NCBI GenBank assembly: GCA_009886115.1
Contig: VFJJ01000187.1
Location: 1-50,891, forward strand
Reading direction: 5' to 3'
Origin: Actinomycetota bacterium
GTDB taxonomy: Bacteria > Actinomycetota > Acidimicrobiia > IMCC26256 > VFJJ01
Length of the DNA: 50,891 nucleotides
The notes beneath the pieces are model-generated. The model worked only from the letters and a program-made list of their open reading frames with translations, was not told where the DNA came from and made no database searches. A program made the translations under genes and the position numbers. Shown here piece by piece: positions 22,795-31,513 of the stretch (positions are counted from its first letter, which is position 1; each line of letters opens with the position of its first letter).

Positions 22795-23373
22795 ATGGAC
22801 GAGACGACTCGCTCGACGAGCCCCCAGCATGCCGGCACCGACGGCCCCCATCCCGAAGGTCTGCGCCCGATCGAGGTGGCCGAGGTCGAGGTGGTCGACG
22901 GCGGTCCGACCGTCGACGGGCAACCCGCGACCGAGGGGTCTCCGGGCGCAGACGACGCCGAGCAAAAAGAAGCCGTCACCCACCCGTCGAAGCTCATCCG
23001 GATCGCGTCGATGGTGCGTACGCTGCTCGACGAGGTGCGACAGGCTCCGCTCGACGAGGCCGGCCGGGCTCGGTTGCGCCAGATCCACGAGCATTCGCTC
23101 GAGGCACTCGAGACGGTGCTCTCCGACGACCTCCGCCAGGAGCTCGAGGAGGTCGTGCTGCCGTTCACCTCCGACACCCCGTCCGAATCGGAGCTGCGCA
23201 TCGCCCAGGCCCAGCTCGTGGGATGGCTCGAGGGGCTCTTCCACGGGATCCAGGCGTCGATGTTCACCCAGCAGGCCATGGCCCAACAGCAGATGGAGCA
23301 GATGCGCCGCCGGTCGATCGAGGGCGGGCAACGCCCCGGTGGCCCCGAGCGCCTTCCGGGCGCATATCTGTAG
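22795..23373 (+). CDS. bpa: bacterial proteasome activator
   Basis: A 192-residue protein matching Bpa (PafE, Rv3780 family). After a variable acidic N-terminus (residues 1-60) comes the conserved helical bundle: HPSKLIRIASMVRTLLDEVR, RLRQIHEHSLEALE, ELEEVVLPF, and AQAQLVGWLEGLFHGIQ with the Q-rich MAQQQMEQMRRR. The C-terminus is GAYL, close to the GQYL tail by which Bpa docks into alpha-ring pockets of the 20S proteasome and opens its gate without ATP. Its presence implies that the organism encodes a proteasome. The ATG at 22795 begins the typical sequence; a longer in-frame start at 22741 is less likely. It precedes the DAHP synthase gene by 65 bp. Confidence 0.85.
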   Translation: MDETTRSTSPQHAGTDGPHPEGLRPIEVAEVEVVDGGPTVDGQPATEGSPGADDAEQKEAVTHPSKLIRIASMVRTLLDEVRQAPLDEAGRARLRQIHEHSLEALETVLSDDLRQELEEVVLPFTSDTPSESELRIAQAQLVGWLEGLFHGIQASMFTQQAMAQQQMEQMRRRSIEGGQRPGGPERLPGAYL

Positions 23374-23424
23374 GCGCAGCTCCTCGGCGGCGAAACGCGT
23401 TCCCGGGGTCGGGGCGCCCATCGG

Positions 23425-23430
23425 TATCCT
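23425..23430 (+). promoter_or_regulatory. -10 box for near-leaderless aroG
   Basis: TATCCT, the same hexamer as before the ureohydrolase gene, ends 8 nt before the ATG at 23439. No ribosome-binding sequence is present between them. Confidence 0.45.
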
Positions 23431-23438
23431 CGGATGCC

Positions 23439-24821
23439 ATGAGCCTCGACGATCCCACCCGAGCCGGCTCGGCCCGTCAGTCCTGGTCGCCCGGCTCGTG
23501 GCGCGCCCGGCCGGCGGTGCAGCAGCCCGACTGGACCGACCCGGACGAGCTCGAGATGGTGATCGACGAGCTGCGTCGTCAACCCCCGCTGGTGTTCGCG
23601 GGTGAGGCCCGGAACCTCACCGCGGCCCTGGCCCAGGTCGCGTCGGGGAAGGCCTTCCTCCTGCAGGCCGGAGACTGCGCCGAGTCGTTCGAGGCGTCGA
23701 CGGCCGACAACCTGCGCGACAAGCTCAAGGTGATCCTGCAGATGGCCGTCGTGCTCGCCTATTCCACGGGCGTCCCGGTGGTGAAGGTGGGTCGCATCGC
23801 CGGCCAGTTCGCCAAGCCCCGATCGACGCCCACCGAGACCCGCGACGGCATCGAGCTCCCGTCGTTCCGAGGGCACATCGTCAACGACATCGGCTTCGAC
23901 CCCAAGTCGCGAGCCGCCGATCCGCACCGCATCCTCCAGGCCTACTTCCGGTCGGCCGCATCGTTGAACCTGCTGCGGGCCTTCACCAAGGGCGGCTTCG
24001 CCGATCTGTCCAAGGTGCACCTCTGGAACCTGGAGTACGTCAAGTCCTCACCCGAGGGCGAGCGCTACGAGGAGGTCGCGGCAGGCATCGCGTCGGCCCT
24101 GCGCTTCATGAGCGCCTGCGGGATCGACCTCGACACCGAGCCCCAGCTCCATGAGGTCGACCTGTACACGTCGCACGAGGCGCTGATCCTGGGTTACGAG
24201 GAGGCGCTGAGTCGGCGCGACAGCCTCACGGGCGACTGGTACGACTGCTCGGCCCACATGCTCTGGATCGGCGAGCGGACCCGTCAGATCGATGGCGCCC
24301 ATGTGGAGTTCCTGGCCGGGGTGCACAACCCGCTGGGCGTGAAGCTGGGGCCGTCGTGCAGCACCGACGAGGTCATCGCGCTGTGCGAGCAGCTCAATCC
24401 GGCTCGGATACCGGGACGGCTGACGCTCATCTCCCGGATGGGCGCCGACCACATCCGCGAGATGCTGCCGCCACTCGTGCGGGCCGTCACCGACGCCGAC
24501 CATCCCGTGGTGTGGGCCTGCGATCCCATGCACGGCAACACGTTCACCTCGGCCTCGGGCTACAAGACCCGCCACCTCGACGCCATCCTCGAGGAAATCC
24601 GAGGGTTTTTCGCCGTCCATCGCGCGAATGGGACCGTTCCCGGGGGCGTGCACATCGAGCTCACGGGCGAAGACGTCACCGAGTGTCTCGGGGGAGCCGA
24701 GAACGTGCTGTCGGAGCACCTCGAGCACCGGTACGAGACGATGTGCGATCCCCGGCTCAACGCCCGCCAGTCGCTCGACCTCGCGTTCCGCCTCGCAGAG
24801 ATGCTCCGTTCGGGCAGCTGA
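23439..24821 (+). CDS. aroG: class II 3-deoxy-D-arabino-heptulosonate-7-phosphate synthase
   Basis: A 460-residue class II (plant/actinobacterial type) DAHP synthase, which condenses phosphoenolpyruvate with erythrose 4-phosphate in the first step of the shikimate pathway. Diagnostic segments include LLQAGDCAESFEAS (metal-binding Cys and PEP site), VVKVGRIAGQFAKPRS, FRGHIVNDIGFD, GLKLGPS-like GVKLGPSCS, ISRMGADHIREMLPP, VVWACDPMHGNT (metal His) and GGVHIELTGEDVTECLGG (metal Glu). Length agrees with the Mycobacterium enzyme (462 residues). The ATG at 23439 starts MSLDDPTRAG after a TATCCT box; the frame is open upstream through bpa but that part is not coding. It lies 64 bp before kgd. Confidence 0.95.
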   Translation: MSLDDPTRAGSARQSWSPGSWRARPAVQQPDWTDPDELEMVIDELRRQPPLVFAGEARNLTAALAQVASGKAFLLQAGDCAESFEASTADNLRDKLKVILQMAVVLAYSTGVPVVKVGRIAGQFAKPRSTPTETRDGIELPSFRGHIVNDIGFDPKSRAADPHRILQAYFRSAASLNLLRAFTKGGFADLSKVHLWNLEYVKSSPEGERYEEVAAGIASALRFMSACGIDLDTEPQLHEVDLYTSHEALILGYEEALSRRDSLTGDWYDCSAHMLWIGERTRQIDGAHVEFLAGVHNPLGVKLGPSCSTDEVIALCEQLNPARIPGRLTLISRMGADHIREMLPPLVRAVTDADHPVVWACDPMHGNTFTSASGYKTRHLDAILEEIRGFFAVHRANGTVPGGVHIELTGEDVTECLGGAENVLSEHLEHRYETMCDPRLNARQSLDLAFRLAEMLRSGS

Positions 24822-24873
24822 CGCCACGCCGACCGTCGAACCGTGAGAACGCTGGCCGGGCGAGACGGTCGAG

Positions 24874-24879
24874 TACCTT
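24874..24879 (+). promoter_or_regulatory. -10 box for leaderless kgd
   Basis: TACCTT ends 6 nt before the GTG at 24886. The spacer CGGGGT is not a convincing ribosome site, so the transcript may begin at the start codon. Confidence 0.45.
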
Positions 24880-24885
24880 CGGGGT

Positions 24886-27800
24886 GTGCTCGCGAGCTCT
24901 GATTTCGACCAGTTCGGGCCCAACGCGGGCCTGATCGAAGACCTCTACCAGACCTGGCTGGAGACCCCGGCTGCGGTGCCCGACGAGTGGCGTCGATGGT
25001 TCGCGTCGCCGGCGGTCGACGGTGACACGATCGATCAGCGCCGGTCGGGCAACGGAACGATCACGACGACGAGTGCGCCGACCGCCCCCGAGGCTGCCGC
25101 TGGCCCGTCCGCCGTGGCCTCCACCACCGAGCACACCGTCATCGAGGTCGCGTCCCGGCCGAGCACGCCGGGCGCCACCGTCTTCGACGGCGACACCGCC
25201 GTCACCCTGCGAGGCGCTGCGGCCCGTATCGCCGAGAACATGTCGGCATCGCTCAGCGTCCCCACGGCCACGTCGGTGCGCGACATCCCGGCGAAGCTGC
25301 TCGAGGTCAACCGGACGATCCTCAACAACCACTTGACCCGCCAGCGCCAGGGCAAGGTGAGCTTCACACACATCATTGCCTTCGCCGTCGTCCGGGCCCT
25401 CCGTGACGTCCCGGCGATGAACGCCGGATTCGCATCCATCGACGGCCAGCCGACGCACGTCCGCCATGCCCACGTGAACCTGGGCCTGGCCGTCGACCTC
25501 GAGAAGGCCGACGGCTCGCACAACCTCGTCGTTCCCAACATCAAGCGGGCCGACACGATGGACTTCCAGGAGTTCCGTCAGGCCTACGAGGAGTGCATCC
25601 GCAAGGCGCGCGGTGGCAAGCTCGGGGCCGACGACCTGGCGGGCACCACGGTCACGGTCACGAACCCGGGCACCGTGGGCACCGTCCACTCGGTGCCGCG
25701 CCTGATGCCCGGGCAGGGCTGCATCGTCGGCGTCGGCGCCATCGACGTGCCCGCTGGTTTCGCCGGGGCCGACCCGGCGTCGTTGGCCCGGATGGGTGTG
25801 GGCAAGACGATCACGCTCACGAGCACCTACGACCATCGCATCATCCAGGGCGCCGAGAGCGGCGAGTTCCTGGGGCGGCTGCATCGTCTCCTGCTCGGCG
25901 AGCACGGTTTCTACGACGACGTCTTCAACAGCGTGCGCGTGCCCTACGTCCCGGCCCGCTGGACCCACGACATCAACCCGCAGGACGAGGTGCGGGGCGG
26001 ACTCGAGAAGCAGGCGCGCGTCTTCCAGCTCATCAACATCTACCGGGTCCGAGCGCACCTCATGGCCGACCTCGATCCCCTGGGCATGCGCGCGCCCAAG
26101 ACCCACCACGAGCTCGACCTCGCGTACTGGGGCCTGTCGATCTGGGACCTCGACCGCGAGTTCCTCACAGGCGGGCTGGCGGGCCGTCCGGTCATGGCGC
26201 TGCGCGACATCCTCGGGGTGCTGCGCGACGCGTATGCCCGCACCATCGGCGTCGAGTACATGCACATCCAGGAGGTCGACCAGAAGGGTTGGATCCAAGA
26301 TCACGTCGAGGGCGTGCCCAACCCGGTCACCCACGACGATCGGGTGCGCATCCTCGAGCATCTGCGCGCCGCCGAGCTGTTCGAGCGTTTCCTGGGCACC
26401 AAGTACCTGGGGCACAAGCGTTTCGGGATCGAAGGCGGCGAGAGCCTCATCCCGATGCTGGTGAGCCTGCTCGATGCGGCGTCCGACGACGGATGCACCG
26501 ACGTGGTCATGGGGATGGCACACCGCGGGCGTCTCAACGTCCTGGCCAACGTGATCGGCAAGTCGTACGGGCAGATGTTCCGGGAGTTCGAGGGCGATCT
26601 CGACCCCACCACCACCCAGGGCTCGGGCGACGTCAAGTACCACCTCGGGGCTACGGGCAAGCACACCTCGCCCGCCGGAAACACCATCGATCTGCGCCTG
26701 TCGGCCAACCCGTCGCACCTCGAAGCAGTCGACCCGGTCGTGCAGGGGATGGCCCGGGCGATGGGCGACAAGCGAGGCCCCGACGGCGCCCGCAAGGTGA
26801 TTCCCGTGGTGTTGCACGGCGACGCCGCGTTCGCCGGCCAGGGCGTGGTCGCCGAGACGTTCAACCTCTCGGCCCTGCCGGGATACGGCGTCGGCGGCAC
26901 GATCCACGTGGTCATCAACAACCAGGTCGGGTTCACCACCTCACCCGACCAGGCCCGCTCGTCCGAGTACCCCACCGATGTCGCCAAGATGGTGCAGGCA
27001 CCCATCTTCCACGTGAACGGCGACGATCCCGAGGCCTGCGTCAGGGTGGCGCGCCTGGCGTTCGCATACCGCCAGGCCTTCGGCCGCGATGTGGTGATCG
27101 ACATGTGGTGCTATCGGCGCCACGGCCACAACGAGACCGACGAGCCGAGCTACACCCAGCCCCGGATGTACGGCGTCATCGACAAGCACCTGTCGGTGCG
27201 GGAGCTGTACCTGGCCAAGCTCGTCGACCGGGGCGACGCCACCGAGGAGCAGGCCACCGCGGCGCGCCACGAGTTCGAGGCCCGCCTCCAGCTCGTGTTC
27301 GACGAGGCCCATCTGGCCCAGCCCCAGGACCCGGCCCGGCTCCCGATCACCCCCGACATGCGCGACGCCACCACGACGGCTGTCGCCCACGACGTGCTCT
27401 CCCACGTGGTCGACGCTCTGGTCGCGGTGCCCGACGGGTTCACCGTGCATCCGAAGCTCGCTCGCCAGATCGCGGCCCGGCGGGAGCTCTTCGAGCACGG
27501 AGAGGTCGACTGGGCGCTGGCCGAGCATCTCGCCGTGGGCTCGCTCGTGATGGAAGGCCACTGGGTTCGCGTGGCCGGACAAGACAGTCAGCGGGGCACG
27601 TTCAGCCACCGCCACGCCGTCCTCGTCGACCATCTCACCGAGGCCGAGCACACCTCGTTGGCTCATCTGACCCCGATGCCCAGCCCGGCCGGAGCGGCTG
27701 ACACGGTCCCGATCCTGGGTCGGTACGAGGTCTGGGACTCCCTGCTCTCGGAGTTCGCCGGTCTGGGGTTCGAGTACGGCTACTCGGTCATCGACGAGTC

Positions 27801-28572
27801 GGGGCTGGTGTCCTGGGAGGCCCAGTTCGGCGACTTCGTCAACGGCGCCCAGGTGATCATCGACCAGTTCCTCGTCGCCGCCGAGTCGAAATGGTCGCAG
27901 CGCTCGTCCCTCGTGATGCTGTTGCCCCATGGGTTCGAGGGCCAAGGGCCCGAGCATTCCTCGGCCCGCATCGAGCGCTTCCTCACCCTGTGCGCCGAGG
28001 AGAACATGCGCGTGTGCTACCCGACGACCGCTGCGCAGTACTTCCACCTCCTGCGCCGGCAGGTGCACTCGTCGGCTCGTCGCCCGCTCGTGGTGTTCAC
28101 GCCGAAGAAGTACCTGCGCATGCCGTCGACCCGTTCGAGCGTCGACGACCTGATCTCGGGGCACTTCCGCGAGGTGCTGGGCGACACCACGGCCGAGCGT
28201 GAACCGGCGGCCGTGACCCGGATCCTCGTGGCTTCGGGCAAGATCGTCCACGAGCTCATCGAGCGCCGCGACCAGCTCGGCGCTCCGGTCGCCGTCGCGC
28301 GCCTCGAGCAGTACTACCCCTTCCGCGACGACCTCCTGCTCAAGGTGCTCGAGCGCTACCCCAACGCCCGTCAGGTCACGTGGGTGCAGGAGGAGCCCGA
28401 GAACATGGGCGCCTGGAGCTGGATCGACCGGCGCCTGTTCATGCTGGTGCAGGGACGGTGGATCCTCGACGTCGTCGCCCGGCCCGAGAGCGGCTCGCCG
28501 GCCTCGGGCTCGTCAGCAGTTCACGACCGCCAGCACGAGCATCTGCTTCAGCAGGCCTTCGCCGACCTGTGA
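24886..28572 (+). CDS. kgd: multifunctional 2-oxoglutarate decarboxylase/dehydrogenase E1-E2 (Kgd type)
   Basis: A 1228-residue fused TCA-cycle enzyme. Residues 1-40 (DQFGPNAGLIEDLYQTWLE) are the E1 N-terminal helix; 41-100 a linker; about 105-330 an E2 succinyltransferase core without lipoyl domain, ending in the active site TYDHRIIQGAESGEFL; about 350-1228 the thiamine-diphosphate E1 part (MGMAHRGRLNVLAN, HGDAAFAGQGVV, INNQVGFTTSP, QEEPENMGAWSWI). This architecture is specific to actinobacteria, where the protein decarboxylates 2-oxoglutarate, makes 2-hydroxy-3-oxoadipate and joins a lipoylated E2 to form succinyl-CoA. Start GTG 24886 with a TACCTT box 6 nt upstream. A hairpin spans the stop codon. 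Confidence 0.95.
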   Translation: MLASSDFDQFGPNAGLIEDLYQTWLETPAAVPDEWRRWFASPAVDGDTIDQRRSGNGTITTTSAPTAPEAAAGPSAVASTTEHTVIEVASRPSTPGATVFDGDTAVTLRGAAARIAENMSASLSVPTATSVRDIPAKLLEVNRTILNNHLTRQRQGKVSFTHIIAFAVVRALRDVPAMNAGFASIDGQPTHVRHAHVNLGLAVDLEKADGSHNLVVPNIKRADTMDFQEFRQAYEECIRKARGGKLGADDLAGTTVTVTNPGTVGTVHSVPRLMPGQGCIVGVGAIDVPAGFAGADPASLARMGVGKTITLTSTYDHRIIQGAESGEFLGRLHRLLLGEHGFYDDVFNSVRVPYVPARWTHDINPQDEVRGGLEKQARVFQLINIYRVRAHLMADLDPLGMRAPKTHHELDLAYWGLSIWDLDREFLTGGLAGRPVMALRDILGVLRDAYARTIGVEYMHIQEVDQKGWIQDHVEGVPNPVTHDDRVRILEHLRAAELFERFLGTKYLGHKRFGIEGGESLIPMLVSLLDAASDDGCTDVVMGMAHRGRLNVLANVIGKSYGQMFREFEGDLDPTTTQGSGDVKYHLGATGKHTSPAGNTIDLRLSANPSHLEAVDPVVQGMARAMGDKRGPDGARKVIPVVLHGDAAFAGQGVVAETFNLSALPGYGVGGTIHVVINNQVGFTTSPDQARSSEYPTDVAKMVQAPIFHVNGDDPEACVRVARLAFAYRQAFGRDVVIDMWCYRRHGHNETDEPSYTQPRMYGVIDKHLSVRELYLAKLVDRGDATEEQATAARHEFEARLQLVFDEAHLAQPQDPARLPITPDMRDATTTAVAHDVLSHVVDALVAVPDGFTVHPKLARQIAARRELFEHGEVDWALAEHLAVGSLVMEGHWVRVAGQDSQRGTFSHRHAVLVDHLTEAEHTSLAHLTPMPSPAGAADTVPILGRYEVWDSLLSEFAGLGFEYGYSVIDESGLVSWEAQFGDFVNGAQVIIDQFLVAAESKWSQRSSLVMLLPHGFEGQGPEHSSARIERFLTLCAEENMRVCYPTTAAQYFHLLRRQVHSSARRPLVVFTPKKYLRMPSTRSSVDDLISGHFREVLGDTTAEREPAAVTRILVASGKIVHELIERRDQLGAPVAVARLEQYYPFRDDLLLKVLERYPNARQVTWVQEEPENMGAWSWIDRRLFMLVQGRWILDVVARPESGSPASGSSAVHDRQHEHLLQQAFADL

Positions 28573-28580
28573 GGTCGGCG
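28560..28580 (+). terminator. hairpin over the kgd stop codon
   Basis: An 8-bp inverted repeat (28560-28567 with 28573-28580) has a five-base loop holding the TGA stop (28570-28572). It is followed at once by a 13-bp tandem repeat rather than a T-run. Confidence 0.5.
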
Positions 28581-28585
28581 GCGCA

Positions 28586-28630
28586 ACGGGCGGACGGGAC
28601 GGGCGGACGGGACGGGCGGACGGGACGGGC
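28586..28630. repeat. 13-bp tandem repeat between convergent genes
   Basis: ACGGGCGGACGGG is present in three perfect copies (28586-28598, 28599-28611, 28612-28624) plus a partial fourth. It fills the spacer between the 3' ends of kgd and the cupredoxin-like lipoprotein gene. Confidence 0.85.
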
Positions 28631-28659
28631 GCTCGGGACGACGCTGGGATGGCCCCGGA

Positions 28660-29271
28660 TCACGCCGGGTCGTCGACCTCGACACTGCTGACCATACCGA
28701 GATCGACGTGGCTCTCCCCGGCGTCGTTCGCCACGTAGCAGACCAGGATGTACGTGCCGGAGTCGATCGACACGACCATCTCGGTGGTCTCGCCCGGAGC
28801 GGCGATCATGGCTACCGGATCGGTGACCACCGCCGAGAAGTCGGGAGCGGCGAGCACGTCGGCCACCGTGACGCCGGCCACCATGGGCCCGAAGATCAGC
28901 TCGTGGTTCTCGAGGCCCTCATTGGTGAACCGTAGGAGCCCCGTGGGGGCGATCGTACGAGGGTGGCGGTACTCGTACTCGAGGCCGACCACGTCGAATG
29001 CCTTGAGGGCCACCGGTTCGCTCGACGTCGCCGCGGGGATCGATGTCGCCGTGGACCCCGTGGACCCCGTCGACGAAGCGGAGACCGACGTTGTCGAAGG
29101 CGTGGTTGGCTCGGCAACGGTCGACGCGACTGAAGACGCGCCCGGTGCGACAGTCGTCGACGACGCCAGCACATCGCCGATCGAGTCGCCCATGCCGCAC
29201 GCCGCCCCCACGAGCGCAGCCGCAACCCCGAACACCAAGACCGCGAGCGGCGCGCGTCGAGGTTGCACCAT
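28660..29271 (-). CDS. cupredoxin-like lipoprotein
   Basis: A 203-residue exported protein: signal peptide with lipobox VGAAC (Cys25), a Ser/Thr-rich linker to about residue 90, then a cupredoxin-like beta-sandwich. Candidate type 1 copper ligands are the His of LENHELIF and the cluster Cys-x8-His-x4-Met in VCYVANDAGESHVDLGM, which is the plastocyanin/amicyanin arrangement. It may carry electrons or bind copper at the cell surface. The ATG at 29271 (MVQPRRAP) lies 20 bp after the DapA-family gene, so the two are probably co-transcribed, though no functional link is evident. The linker explains the low-complexity Ser/Thr codons. Confidence 0.78.
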   Translation of the reverse strand: MVQPRRAPLAVLVFGVAAALVGAACGMGDSIGDVLASSTTVAPGASSVASTVAEPTTPSTTSVSASSTGSTGSTATSIPAATSSEPVALKAFDVVGLEYEYRHPRTIAPTGLLRFTNEGLENHELIFGPMVAGVTVADVLAAPDFSAVVTDPVAMIAAPGETTEMVVSIDSGTYILVCYVANDAGESHVDLGMVSSVEVDDPA

Positions 29272-29291
29272 CGTTCCGGCACGCACGATGG

Positions 29292-30191
29292 TCAGACCGC
29301 AGCCCGCTCGACGGCCGCGAGCGCGGCGTCGATCGCCATCGACGACGCGTCGCCCATGGGTTGGCGGACGTGGGGCGTCGAAATGCGGCCCTGGGCGTGC
29401 AGCACGCCCTTGATCACCGCCGGGTTGGGCTCGGTGAAGAGGGTCCGGGTGACGGGCAGGAGCGCCTCGGCGTGGGCCCGGCCCTCGTCGAGCTTGCCAG
29501 CCAAGGCGCACTCGACCAGCGCTACGAAGCGCTCCGTACAGCAATGGGCCGCCGCGGCGATGGCGCCCCGCCCGCCCATGAGCACGATGGGATAGATGTA
29601 GGGATCGTCGCCGCAGAGCACGGAGAAGTCGTCGGGGGCACCGGCGAGCACCTCGAGCGTGTCGAGATCGACGCCGCCGACGGCCTGCTTCACGCCGGCG
29701 ATGTTGGGGACACGAGCAAGCTCCAACACGGCCTTCGAGCCCACGACCCGTCCGGTGCGGTACGGGATGTTGTAGATGACCACGGGGACCGGGCTGGCTG
29801 CGGCCACCGTGCGGAAGTGGGCGACGATCGCGCTCTCGGACGGGCGCACGTAGTACGGCACGACCGTGAGCGCAGCGATGACACCGGGAACGCCGGCCAG
29901 AGCCTGGTGGAGCGCGACCGTGGTGCGGGTCGAGTACGTACCAGCGCCGACGATGAGCCCAGCCCCCCGATCGACGCACGCGCGGGAACAGGCTGCGATG
30001 ACCCCCGCCCGTTCGTCGGCGTCGAGGGCGTGGGCCTCGCCCGTGGTGCCCAGAGCCACGATCCCCGCCGCGCCGGCCGCGAGGTACTCGCCGCACAGCC
30101 GCTCGATGCCCACGAGGTCGACCTCATCGGCATCGGTGAACGGTGTGATGAGGGGGACCCAGACGCCGTGGAGGTCGAGACCGTCAACCAT
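29292..30191 (-). CDS. DapA-family (dihydrodipicolinate synthase/N-acetylneuraminate lyase) aldolase
   Basis: A 299-residue class I aldolase of the DapA superfamily. The pyruvate-binding GTTGEAHAL (Thr49-Thr50), the catalytic Tyr140 in VVIYNIPYRTG and the Schiff-base Lys168 in NIAGVKQAVG are all present. Length and motifs fit 4-hydroxy-tetrahydrodipicolinate synthase (lysine biosynthesis), but the family also includes sugar-acid and hydroxyglutarate aldolases and no lysine genes are adjacent, so I give no symbol. It starts 9 nt after the DUF983 stop; TAAGGT 6 nt before the ATG could be its own -10 box. Confidence 0.85.
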   Translation of the reverse strand: MVDGLDLHGVWVPLITPFTDADEVDLVGIERLCGEYLAAGAAGIVALGTTGEAHALDADERAGVIAACSRACVDRGAGLIVGAGTYSTRTTVALHQALAGVPGVIAALTVVPYYVRPSESAIVAHFRTVAAASPVPVVIYNIPYRTGRVVGSKAVLELARVPNIAGVKQAVGGVDLDTLEVLAGAPDDFSVLCGDDPYIYPIVLMGGRGAIAAAAHCCTERFVALVECALAGKLDEGRAHAEALLPVTRTLFTEPNPAVIKGVLHAQGRISTPHVRQPMGDASSMAIDAALAAVERAAV

Positions 30192-30200
30192 GGCGAAACC

Positions 30201-30650
30201 TTACCCACGCCGGGCCGGGAAGGCCCGCCACGGAGCGTGAATGAGCTCGAGCTCGTGGCGCTCGAGCGGCCCCCACCACAGGCTCAGCGCCATCCAGACG
30301 GTCTTCGACCAGGGATAGAACACCAGGGGCATGACGGCGTTCACGACCCCCACCGTGATCCCGATGCCGAGCCAGGGCGGGTCGGGCCACAACGCCACCA
30401 ACAAGGTGATGAACAGCACGAAGAACAGCGCCTCGGTGACGACGATGTTCACAGCCATGGCCCCGGTCCAGTAGCCCGCCTCGCCCCGGTCGAAACGGAG
30501 GTTGCATTGCGGGCAGTCGTCGACGAGCGTGAACCATCGACGGAACAGGTGACCCGCACCGCACTGCGGGCAGTGCTTGCGAAGCGCGCGCCACACCATG
30601 CGGGGCCACGGGGGCGCGGTTCGGACCGGCGCAGTCCGGGTGGTGACCAT
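30201..30650 (-). CDS. DUF983-family zinc-ribbon membrane protein
   Basis: A 149-residue protein with an N-terminal zinc ribbon (HCPQCGAGHLFRRWF and DDCPQCNLRFDRGE, four cysteines near residues 27-50) followed by two hydrophobic segments (AVNIVVTEALFFVLFITLLV; WLGIGITVGVVNAVMPLVFY). This matches DUF983 proteins, found beside cytochrome oxidase genes in alphaproteobacteria and scattered in actinobacteria; the role is unknown. Its ATG overlaps the stop of the uracil-DNA glycosylase gene by one base, indicating translational coupling. Confidence 0.85.
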   Translation of the reverse strand: MVTTRTAPVRTAPPWPRMVWRALRKHCPQCGAGHLFRRWFTLVDDCPQCNLRFDRGEAGYWTGAMAVNIVVTEALFFVLFITLLVALWPDPPWLGIGITVGVVNAVMPLVFYPWSKTVWMALSLWWGPLERHELELIHAPWRAFPARRG

Positions 30651-31408
30651 CAGCCGGCCTCACCGGTGGCTGCTTCGCCCGTGCCCGCGTCGACGTGCGT
30701 CGCCATCGGAGCCTGTGGAAGGCCCACGATCGCCCGGGCCCGCAGGAAGACGGCGTCGAGCATGGCGGGCGTGAGCCGTCCGGTGAAGGTGTTCTGCTGG
30801 CTGGGATGGAACGAACAGACGATCGTTGGCCCACCCGCCAGGGGCACCTCGACACCGTGACCGAAACGGGGTCGCGGTCTCGGGGCGGCCCGACCCGAGG
30901 CCTCCCACGCCCGCCAGAACGCCTGGTACCCGAAGGCGCCCAAGGGAACGACGACCCGTACGGTCGGCAACATCGCCAACTCGCGCACCAGGAAGGGCTG
31001 GCAGCGATCGCGCTCGTCGGGTGTGGGCGTGTTGGCTGGCGGTGCGCAGCGGACGGCGGCGGTCACGTAGGCGCCGTGCAGCACGAGCCCGTCGCCCACC
31101 GAGACCGCGGTGGGCTGGTTGGCCCATCCGCAGCGGTGCAACGACGCGTAGAGGAAGTCGCCTGAACGGTCGCCCGTGAACATGCGCCCGGTGCGGTTGG
31201 CGCCGTGCGCTGCTGGAGCCAGGCCGACGAGCAGTAGCTGGGCCTCGGGGTCGCCGAATCCCGGAACCCCTTGCCCCCAATAGGTTTCGTCGCGAAAAGA
31301 CGCGCGGCGCTCGATAGCGACCTGCTCGCGCCAGGCCACGAGACGGGGACAGGCGCGACAGCGCGACACCTCGTGCTCGAGCGCAGTCAACGAGTCGCCG
31401 TCGGCCAT
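30650..31408 (-). CDS. uracil-DNA glycosylase, family 5-like (UdgB), Fe-S
   Basis: A 252-residue Fe-S uracil-DNA glycosylase. The N-terminal CRACPRLVAWRE (Cys17, Cys20) and later cysteines (RCAPPANTP; DRCQPFL) can ligate a 4Fe-4S cluster. The motif GLAPAAHGANRTGRMFTGDR is characteristic of family 5 (UDGb), whose active site lacks the polar residue of other families, and CSFHPSQQNTFTGRLTP is the second active-site loop. It removes uracil and other deaminated bases, a relevant job in such a GC-rich genome. The start ATG at 31408 has a TACCAT box 7 nt upstream, so the transcript may be leaderless. Confidence 0.88.
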   Translation of the reverse strand: MADGDSLTALEHEVSRCRACPRLVAWREQVAIERRASFRDETYWGQGVPGFGDPEAQLLLVGLAPAAHGANRTGRMFTGDRSGDFLYASLHRCGWANQPTAVSVGDGLVLHGAYVTAAVRCAPPANTPTPDERDRCQPFLVRELAMLPTVRVVVPLGAFGYQAFWRAWEASGRAAPRPRPRFGHGVEVPLAGGPTIVCSFHPSQQNTFTGRLTPAMLDAVFLRARAIVGLPQAPMATHVDAGTGEAATGEAG

Positions 31409-31415
31409 GGCTCCG

Positions 31416-31421
31416 ATGGTA
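31416..31421 (-). promoter_or_regulatory. -10 box for leaderless uracil-DNA glycosylase gene
   Basis: On the minus strand TACCAT lies 7 nt before the ATG at 31408. The intervening CGGAGCC has a GGAG that is too close to the start to be an ideal ribosome site. Confidence 0.4.
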
Positions 31422-31513
31422 GGGACGGGCGAGGGCGGGCCCCTGACTCGAAGTCGGGCGACGTGCTAGACCCGTCGAGCCATCGCGCCGTGAAGCCCGT
31501 CGAGGAGGCCGGT

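Noticed and set aside
24757-26907. 716-codon minus-strand frame
   Set aside because: Antisense to kgd; the plus frame is unmistakable.
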